Positions 59,072-64,000 of a DNA stretch of 64,000 nt are shown one piece after another. Source of the stretch: an uncultured Oscillospiraceae bacterium (GTDB lineage: Bacteria; Bacillota; Clostridia; Oscillospirales; Oscillospiraceae); assembly GCA_934636865.1 (NCBI GenBank), contig CAKUBI010000001.1, positions 1 to 64,000 of the forward strand, read 5' to 3'. Position numbers and translations under genes: made by a program. A model generated the notes under the pieces. The model had not been told where the DNA came from. It worked only from the letters and a program-made list of their open reading frames with translations, and did not search any database. The number at the start of each line of letters is the position of its first letter. Within the stretch, counting starts at the first letter, position 1.

Positions 59072-59575
59072 GTGAAACAAACGCTTCCCTGGGAATCTCT
59101 CCCGCCCCCGGTCTATCCCGCGCAGTCGTCGCTCAAGCCGCGCAAGCAGTGGGTGCAGACCGGCGGATGGGTGCTGGTCGCCGTGCTGCTGCTGTTCGGC
59201 ATTTCGAGCCGCAGCCGCAATCCCCTGCTGTCCGTCGTGTCGCTCGCGTTTTCGGTGCTGTACCTGCTGACGCTGATCACCAAAAAGGACGCAGCCCTTA
59301 CGAGCCGCGGCCTCGAGATCTTCTACAACATGCAGTTCACCACCAACTATGAGTTCTTCCCCTGGGAGGACATCAACGCGATCGTGTGCGAGGACCGCGG
59401 GCACGCCGACATGGTGCGACTGCACATCGGCCACGGCAATACGGAAAAGGCGCTCTTCTTCCCGCGCACGCAGCTCGGCGAGATCTACGCATTCGCCAAA
59501 AAGAAGAATCCCGCCGTCCGTATCATGGATTATGCCGCGCCCGAGCCGAAGTCCGGCGGGAAGCACAAAAAGTAA
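59072..59575 (+). CDS. Small membrane protein with PH-like domain
   Basis: This 167-residue protein has two membrane segments (about residues 30-45 and 51-68), joined by a short turn, and a cytoplasmic C-terminal beta-rich domain (LTSRGLEIFYNMQFTTNYEF then PWEDINAIVCEDRG) like bacterial PH/DUF5673-type domains. The end is basic. The function is unknown. The GTG start is set by AAAGGA nine bases upstream. It lies 34 bases after nhaC, likely in the same transcript, and before a terminator. Confidence 0.7.
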   Translation: MKQTLPWESLPPPVYPAQSSLKPRKQWVQTGGWVLVAVLLLFGISSRSRNPLLSVVSLAFSVLYLLTLITKKDAALTSRGLEIFYNMQFTTNYEFFPWEDINAIVCEDRGHADMVRLHIGHGNTEKALFFPRTQLGEIYAFAKKKNPAVRIMDYAAPEPKSGGKHKK

Positions 59576-59602
59576 ACAGCTGTGAGCTTTCACCAAATAT
59601 CG

Positions 59603-59635
59603 AAAAGCGCCCCGCTTCCGCGGGGCGCTTTTTTT
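59603..59635 (+). terminator. Terminator after the nhaC unit
   Basis: AAGCGCCCCGC and GCGGGGCGCTT pair around TTCC, followed by a seven-T run. Confidence 0.9.
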
Positions 59636-59732
59636 ATCCATTTTGTCCAATTCCATCACTGTACCCTGATAGTGTGTTATTCAAATATGGTGATAACGCA
59701 CAAGAAAGAAAACTTTTTTCAGCAGAAAACTA

Positions 59733-59760
59733 TTGATTTTGCACAAAAATGTGCTATACT
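59733..59760 (+). promoter_or_regulatory. Promoter of hutH with a dyad in the spacer
   Basis: TTGATT (59733-59738), 16 bases, then TATACT (59755-59760). The spacer holds GCACA-AAAA-TGTGC (59741-59754), a possible operator. The 154-base leader that follows is GC-rich with several local hairpins. Confidence 0.65.
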
Positions 59761-59914
59761 ATTCCCAGAACGAACCCGTGGCGCTCCACGGGCGGGGCGC
59801 GGTCCGCATCGGGCAAATGCGGGCGGAAAAGGGGTGCGCTCCCGGAAACCGTTTTCTTGCGCAGCGGCGGCGCGCACAGCCCGCCGGAGAATTGAGAAAA
59901 GAGAGGACACTACC

Positions 59915-61483
59915 ATGATCATGAATCCTACCGCGATCAAGCACGTCGTTGTTGACGGCCACAGCCTGACGCTGGAATCCTTCGTCGCCATCGCGCGCTA
60001 CAACGCGACGGTCGAGCTGGCCTCCTCCGCACTGGAGGCCATGCAGAAGTCCCGCGCGCTCGCCGAGAAGATCGCCGCCGAGGGCCGTGTCGCCTACGGC
60101 ATCACCACGGGCTTCGGTGAGTTCCAGAAGGTCGCCGTCCCCAAGGAGATGAGCAACCAGCTCTCCACCAACCTGATCCTCAGCCACTGCACCGCCGCCG
60201 GCGAGCCGTATGCCGACGAGATCGTGCGCGGCATGATGCTGCTGCGTGCCAACGCGCTGTGCGGCGGCGTGAGCGGCGTGCGCCCCATCCTCGTGCAGAT
60301 GCTGCTCGAGATGCTCAACAAGGGCGTGACCCCCATCGTGCCGCAGAAGGGCTCTCTCGGCTCCTCCGGCGACCTTGCGCCCCTCGCGCACATGACGCTC
60401 CCCATGCTCGGCAAGGGCGAGGCCATGTATGAGGGCGTGAAGATGACCGGCGCCGAGGCTATGGCCAAGGCCGGCATCGAGACGCTCGACACCCTCGTTT
60501 CCAAGGAAGGCCTCGGCATGACCAACGGCACCTGCGCGATGACCTCCGTCGGCGCGCTCGCGCTGTACGACTCCATCTGCGCCGCCCAGCTCGGCGACGT
60601 GATCGCGTCCATGTCCTTCGAGGGCCTGACCGGCCTTCGCAACGCCTTTGACCCCCGCATCCATCAGGTGCGCGGCCAGAAGGGTCAGATGCTCGTCGCC
60701 GCGAACATGCGCAAGCTGCTCGAGGGCTCCGAGATCCTCGACAACTGCCAGAGCGACCGCGTTCAGGACGCTTACGCCCTGCGCTGCATCCCGCAGCTGC
60801 ACGGCGCCTGCCGCGACGCGCTCGAGTATGTCCGCGAGAAGGTCGAGATCGAGCTCAACGCCGTCACCGATAACCCGCTGATGTTCCTCGACGACGAGGC
60901 CGTCATCTCCGGCGGCAACTTCCATGGCGAGCCCATGGCCCTGCCGTTCGACTTCCTCGGCATCGCCGCGTCCGAGATCGCCGACGCGTCCGAGCGCCGC
61001 ACCGAGCGCATGGTCAACCCCGCGCTCTCCAACGGCCTGACCGCGTTCCTCACCACCGAGGCGGGCGTCAACTCCGGCTTCATGATCGTCCAGTACGCCG
61101 CCGCTTCCATGGTCAGCGAGAACAAGGTCTACGCGCATCCCGCGTCCGTTGACTCCATTCCCTCCTCCGCCAACCAGGAGGATATCGTCTCCATGGGCAC
61201 CACCGCCGCCCGCAAGGCCAAGATGATCCTGCAGAACACGCAGGACGTGCTCGCCGACGAGCTGATGACCGCCTGCCAGGCCATCGACATCCGCCGCCGC
61301 CTGAACACCCACGGCCAGGGCCTGACCCCGCTGCACGAGGCCATCTACAAGCACGTGCGCGAGCAGGTCGCCTTCTACGAGGTGGACCGCGAGATCTGGC
61401 CCGACATCCGCGCGGTGGAGAAGATGATCCGCTCCGGCGAGCTGCTGGATATCGTCAAGGAGTACATCCCCGACTTTGAGTAA
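59915..61483 (+). CDS. hutH: Histidine ammonia-lyase
   Basis: HutH converts L-histidine to urocanate and ammonia, the first step of histidine degradation. The 522-residue protein has YGITTGFGEFQKV, NLILSHCTAAGEP with the Ser-His pair typical of histidine (not Phe/Tyr) lyases, and ANQEDIVSMGTTA with the catalytic Glu. The MIO cofactor forms from an A-S-G triad in most members; here it is S150-S151-G152 in GSLGSSGDLAPLAHM. GAGAGG lies eight bases before ATG at 59915. Other hut genes (hutU, hutI) are not in the window and may lie beyond it or elsewhere. Confidence 0.92.
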   Translation: MIMNPTAIKHVVVDGHSLTLESFVAIARYNATVELASSALEAMQKSRALAEKIAAEGRVAYGITTGFGEFQKVAVPKEMSNQLSTNLILSHCTAAGEPYADEIVRGMMLLRANALCGGVSGVRPILVQMLLEMLNKGVTPIVPQKGSLGSSGDLAPLAHMTLPMLGKGEAMYEGVKMTGAEAMAKAGIETLDTLVSKEGLGMTNGTCAMTSVGALALYDSICAAQLGDVIASMSFEGLTGLRNAFDPRIHQVRGQKGQMLVAANMRKLLEGSEILDNCQSDRVQDAYALRCIPQLHGACRDALEYVREKVEIELNAVTDNPLMFLDDEAVISGGNFHGEPMALPFDFLGIAASEIADASERRTERMVNPALSNGLTAFLTTEAGVNSGFMIVQYAAASMVSENKVYAHPASVDSIPSSANQEDIVSMGTTAARKAKMILQNTQDVLADELMTACQAIDIRRRLNTHGQGLTPLHEAIYKHVREQVAFYEVDREIWPDIRAVEKMIRSGELLDIVKEYIPDFE

Positions 61484-61548
61484 GACCTCAAAATTGTGCC
61501 CTGCGCAATTCGGATGAATTTATATTCTGAATGAATTGACAGGATGAT

Positions 61549-61592
61549 AAAGAAGGTGTAAAGTTGACTTTGACTTTGCACCTTCTTTTTTT
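61549..61592 (+). terminator. Terminator between hutH and the racemase gene, abutting its ribosome site
   Basis: AGAAGGTGTAAAGT (61551-61564) pairs fully with ACTTTGCACCTTCT (61573-61586), with one G-U, around an eight-base loop, followed by seven T. AGGAGG of the next gene starts two bases later. A TTGACA (61534-61539) with TAAAGT 17 bases on suggests a second promoter whose transcript would lack the left arm. Confidence 0.82.
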
Positions 61593-61605
61593 AGGAGGTA
61601 TTTTC

Positions 61606-62397
61606 ATGAAACTGAACATTCTTCGCGCCGATCCGGCGGGAAACATCACGGTTTTCGTGCTCGATCCCGTCGAAAGGGCGCAGCGCGCGGCCATTGCCGC
61701 GAGGATCATGGCCATTCCCTCGCTCAAGGCCGAGCAGGTCGGCTACGCCTGTCCGCCGGAGGACGATGTGGACGGGCACATGGAGATGATGGGCGGCGAA
61801 TTCTGCGGCAACGCGACGCGCGCCTACGGCATGTACATCGCATCGCAGCGGGGCGGCTTGTCCGAGGTCCGGCTGCGCGTGAGCGGCTGCGATCATGTCG
61901 TTACCGCGCGGGTCGATCTGCGCGCCGGGACGGCGCGCGCCGAAATGCCCTGCCCGCGCAGCGTGCAGCGCGCGACGGCGGGCGGACGCGAGGGAACGCT
62001 CGTGGACCTTGGCGGCATCGCGCATTTCGTTGTGGAAAACGTCGAACCGAGCGAGGAGTTTTTCCGCGCGGCAGAGGGCGTTTTTGCAGGTCTTCCCAAC
62101 CTGGACGCCTGCGGCGTCATCTTCCTTGACGCGCAGGAGCGCCGCATGACCCCGCTCGTCAAGGTCATCGAAACGGGCTCGCTCGTCTGGGAGGGCAGCT
62201 GCGGCAGCGGCACCGTCGCCTGCGCGGTCGCGCAGAGCGGGCACATGACAAACGGCGGCTTTTCCTGCGAGTACGCACAGCCCGCAGGCAGGGTCCGCGC
62301 AAGCGTGGAACGGCAGAACGGACAGGTCATCGCCGCGCACATCGGCGGTCCCGTCACGCTGGGGGAACCCACGGTCATCGAGCTGAACGAAGGATAA
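61606..62397 (+). CDS. DapF-fold amino-acid racemase/epimerase, possibly histidine racemase
   Basis: This 263-residue protein has the diaminopimelate-epimerase fold: two similar halves, each with a catalytic Cys, Cys67 in [13 protein letters not shown] and Cys199 in [12 protein letters not shown]. This is the cofactor-independent two-Cys racemisation site. The first motif is CGNAT, not the CGNGxRC of true DapF, so diaminopimelate is less likely. DapF-fold histidine racemases are known in other bacteria (Staphylococcus CntK). Being next to hutH, histidine is a reasonable substrate guess, but proline or other amino acids remain possible. AGGAGGT sets the start. Confidence 0.75.
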   Translation: MKLNILRADPAGNITVFVLDPVERAQRAAIAARIMAIPSLKAEQVGYACPPEDDVDGHMEMMGGEFCGNATRAYGMYIASQRGGLSEVRLRVSGCDHVVTARVDLRAGTARAEMPCPRSVQRATAGGREGTLVDLGGIAHFVVENVEPSEEFFRAAEGVFAGLPNLDACGVIFLDAQERRMTPLVKVIETGSLVWEGSCGSGTVACAVAQSGHMTNGGFSCEYAQPAGRVRASVERQNGQVIAAHIGGPVTLGEPTVIELNEG

Positions 62398-62411
62398 AAA
62401 GCAGAGAGGCG

Positions 62412-62436
62412 GAACGCTTAAATTATTTAAGCGTTC
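62412..62436. other. Perfect 11-bp hairpin after the racemase gene
   Basis: GAACGCTTAAA and TTTAAGCGTTC pair around TTA. No T-run follows, so it may be a weak terminator or an operator ahead of fhs. Confidence 0.5.
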
Positions 62437-62461
62437 GACCCAAAGCGGATGGGGAAAGCTG

Positions 62462-62490
62462 TTTACCTTTTTTCTCCGCTTGGGTATAAT
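62462..62490 (+). promoter_or_regulatory. Promoter of fhs
   Basis: TTTACC (62462-62467) and TATAAT (62485-62490) are 17 bases apart, about 60 bases before the start. Confidence 0.7.
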
Positions 62491-62551
62491 TTCATCGTCA
62501 AAAGAAACAATTTGCACCGGTCAGATACAGAAAAAACAGGAGGTATTCACC

Positions 62552-64000
62552 ATGGCAGTTTTATCCGATATCGAAATCGCCCAGGCGCATGAAATGAAGA
62601 ATATCACGGAGATCGCGGCAAACGCCGGGATCGACGAGAACCATCTGGAGCTTTACGGCAAGTATAAGGCCAAGCTCGACCTCACCGAGATCCGCAAGCT
62701 GCCCCGCAAGGCAAAGCTGATCCTGGTCACGGCCATCAGCCCCACCCCCGCGGGCGAGGGCAAGACCACCACGTCCGTCGGCCTTGCCGACGCGCTCAAC
62801 CGCCTTGGCAAAAAGGCCATGGTCTGCCTGCGTGAGCCCTCGCTCGGCCCCGTGTTCGGCGTCAAGGGCGGCGCGGCCGGCGGCGGCTATGCCCAGGTCG
62901 TGCCCATGGAGGATATCAACCTGCACTTCACCGGCGACTTCCACGCCATCGGCGCGGCGAACAACCTGCTCGCGGCGCTGCTCGACAACCACATCCAGCA
63001 GGGCAACGCGCTGGGCATCGACCCGCGCAGGATCGTCTGGAAGCGCGCCGTCGATATGAACGACCGCCAGCTGCGTCACATCATCGACGGCCTTGGCGGC
63101 AAGGCCAGCGGCGTGCCGCGCGAGGATGGCTTCGAGATCACCGTCGCGAGCGAGGTCATGGCGGTCCTCTGCCTTGCGAGCGACCTGATGGACCTCAAGG
63201 AGCGCCTGGGCAAGATGGTCGTGGCCTACACCTACGACGACAAGCCCGTCACCGCGCACGAGCTGAAGGCCGAGGGCGCGATGGCCGCGCTTTTGAAGGA
63301 CGCCATCAAGCCCAATCTGGTCCAGACGCTTGAGGGCACGCCCGCGTTCATCCACGGCGGCCCGTTCGCAAACATCGCCCACGGCTGCAACTCCATTCAG
63401 GCGACCGAGACGGCGCTGCGCCTGAGCGGCTACACCGTGACGGAGGCCGGCTTCGCCGCCGACCTCGGCGCGGAAAAGTTTCTTGACATCAAGTGCCGCG
63501 CGGCGGGCTTCCGCCCAGACGCGGTGGTCATCGTCGCCACCGTGCGCGCGCTCAAGTACCACGGCGGCGTGCCCAAGGCCGAGCTGAACCACGAGAATCT
63601 CGAGGCGCTCGAAAAGGGCCTGCCGAACCTCTTGCAGCATGTGGACAACGTGAAGAACGTCTACGGTCTGCCCTGCGTCGTGGCGATCAACGCCTTCCCG
63701 ACCGACACGAAGGCCGAGCTCGACCTCGTCGAGAGCAAGTGCCGCGAGCTGGGCGTCAACGTCCGTCTCAGTGAGGTCTGGGCCAAGGGCGGCGAGGGCG
63801 GCAAGGCGCTCGCCGAGGAGGTCGTGCGCCTGTGCGAGGAGCCGAACCACTTTAAGTTCGTCTATGACGTGAACGACAGCATCGAGGATAAGCTGGACGC
63901 CATCGCTACGAAGGTCTACCGCGCCGACGGCGTGGTCATCGCGGCTTCTGCAAAGAAGCAGCTCAAACAGCTCACCGAGCTGGGCTTTGACAAGCTGCCC
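62552..64000 (+). CDS. fhs: Formate-tetrahydrofolate ligase (3' end outside window)
   Basis: Fhs joins formate to tetrahydrofolate with ATP, giving 10-formyl-THF for purine synthesis and acetogen-type one-carbon flux; it can run in reverse to make ATP. The visible 483 residues of an expected 555 or so carry the P-loop [15 protein letters not shown] near residue 70, [20 protein letters not shown], the [13 protein letters not shown] segment and [26 protein letters not shown] precedes the ATG. There is no stop before the window end. Adjacency to hutH fits histidine degradation feeding one-carbon units to folate. Confidence 0.95.
   Translation, partial: MAVLSDIEIAQAHEMKNITEIAANAGIDENHLELYGKYKAKLDLTEIRKLPRKAKLILVTAISPTPAGEGKTTTSVGLADALNRLGKKAMVCLREPSLGPVFGVKGGAAGGGYAQVVPMEDINLHFTGDFHAIGAANNLLAALLDNHIQQGNALGIDPRRIVWKRAVDMNDRQLRHIIDGLGGKASGVPREDGFEITVASEVMAVLCLASDLMDLKERLGKMVVAYTYDDKPVTAHELKAEGAMAALLKDAIKPNLVQTLEGTPAFIHGGPFANIAHGCNSIQATETALRLSGYTVTEAGFAADLGAEKFLDIKCRAAGFRPDAVVIVATVRALKYHGGVPKAELNHENLEALEKGLPNLLQHVDNVKNVYGLPCVVAINAFPTDTKAELDLVESKCRELGVNVRLSEVWAKGGEGGKALAEEVVRLCEEPNHFKFVYDVNDSIEDKLDAIATKVYRADGVVIAASAKKQLKQLTELGFDKLP

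Noticed and set aside
59761-59914. Possible riboswitch in the hutH leader
   Set aside because: Several local hairpins exist (for example CCCGTGG/CCACGGG), but they show no nested long-range stem or terminator switch; GC content alone can explain them.
59582-59914. Longer hutH frame running through the upstream terminator and promoter
   Set aside because: It crosses a strong terminator and the TTGATT/TATACT promoter; HutH homology begins near 59915.
62438-62485. CCCAA-GCGGA / TCCGC-TTGGG hairpin before fhs
   Set aside because: It overlaps the -35 to -10 region of the proposed fhs promoter, so it would not be in the fhs transcript; any role would be at the DNA level.
1-64000. tRNA, rRNA, CRISPR array, prophage or transposon
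   Set aside because: No cloverleaf-like CCA-ended segment, no regularly spaced direct repeats with spacers, and no integrase or transposase motif was found on reading.

Overview
The window is a dense, roughly 60-65% GC chromosomal segment with short intergenic gaps, sigma-A type promoters, strong AGGAGG ribosome sites and hairpin/T-run terminators. HrcA/CIRCE heat-shock control, an Rnf complex, spore-formation genes (YabP, YabQ, a SpoVB-like flippase, a SpoIIQ-like M23 protein), an S-layer-homology protein and strictly anaerobic metabolism (formate-THF ligase, thiolase, Rnf) point to a spore-forming anaerobic Clostridia member. A high-GC Oscillospiraceae-type gut bacterium is the best guess; this is inference from gene content. 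No rRNA, tRNA, CRISPR array, transposase or phage gene was seen.

Layout. 1-1680: the end of a DUF1846 gene and pseudouridine kinase. 1734-9100 (minus): hrcA-grpE-dnaK-dnaJ behind a perfect CIRCE, followed by a PHP phosphatase, rpiB and a membrane-anchored DUF4015 protein. 9180-14324 (minus): the complete rnfCDGEAB operon. 14652-16536: a DUF975 membrane protein and a convergent SLH protein. 16717-24602: recJ, relA/spoT, dtd, an MBL hydrolase, hemZ-like and purine nucleoside phosphorylase. 24643-28887: SpoVB-like, mazG, HU, rqcP, yabP, yabQ and divIC, the same order as the Bacillus yabM-divIC block with HU inserted. 28936-31799: a candidate small RNA, long-form hpf, an iron alcohol dehydrogenase and a phosphatidylserine synthase. 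32023-37051 (minus): a SpoIIQ-like protein and the glycolytic run trmL-pgk-tpiA-gpmI. 37267-44960: glmU-like, prs, pth, mfd and a PpiC foldase. 45229-49923: thiolase, small regulatory and hypothetical genes, and a 2-hydroxyacid dehydrogenase. 50089-53982: a BlaI/BlaR-type pair with a very large sensor. 54156-56350: a GntR/UTRA regulator and hisS. 56783-64000: a YerC/TrpR-like regulator, then a histidine-centred group: an NhaC-type transporter with a structured leader, a PH-like membrane protein, histidine ammonia-lyase, a DapF-fold racemase and formate-THF ligase (cut by the window end).

How it fits together. Rnf couples ferredoxin:NAD oxidoreduction to an ion gradient that an NhaC-type exchanger could use. 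Histidine ammonia-lyase opens histidine catabolism, whose one-carbon unit enters the folate pool where formate-THF ligase acts. The DapF-fold protein next to hutH has both catalytic cysteines but not the usual DapF CGNG signature, so an amino-acid racemase, possibly for histidine, is the most interesting hypothesis here.

Other points of interest are the nested leader RNA before nhaC, a promoter-to-terminator small RNA candidate between divIC and hpf, a GlmU whose uridyltransferase half has lost its motifs, two exact BlaI-like operators (one inside the promoter spacer), a homologous pair of roughly 90-bp intergenic palindromic repeats, and a 21-bp tandem repeat that copies the stop codon of the blaR-like gene.
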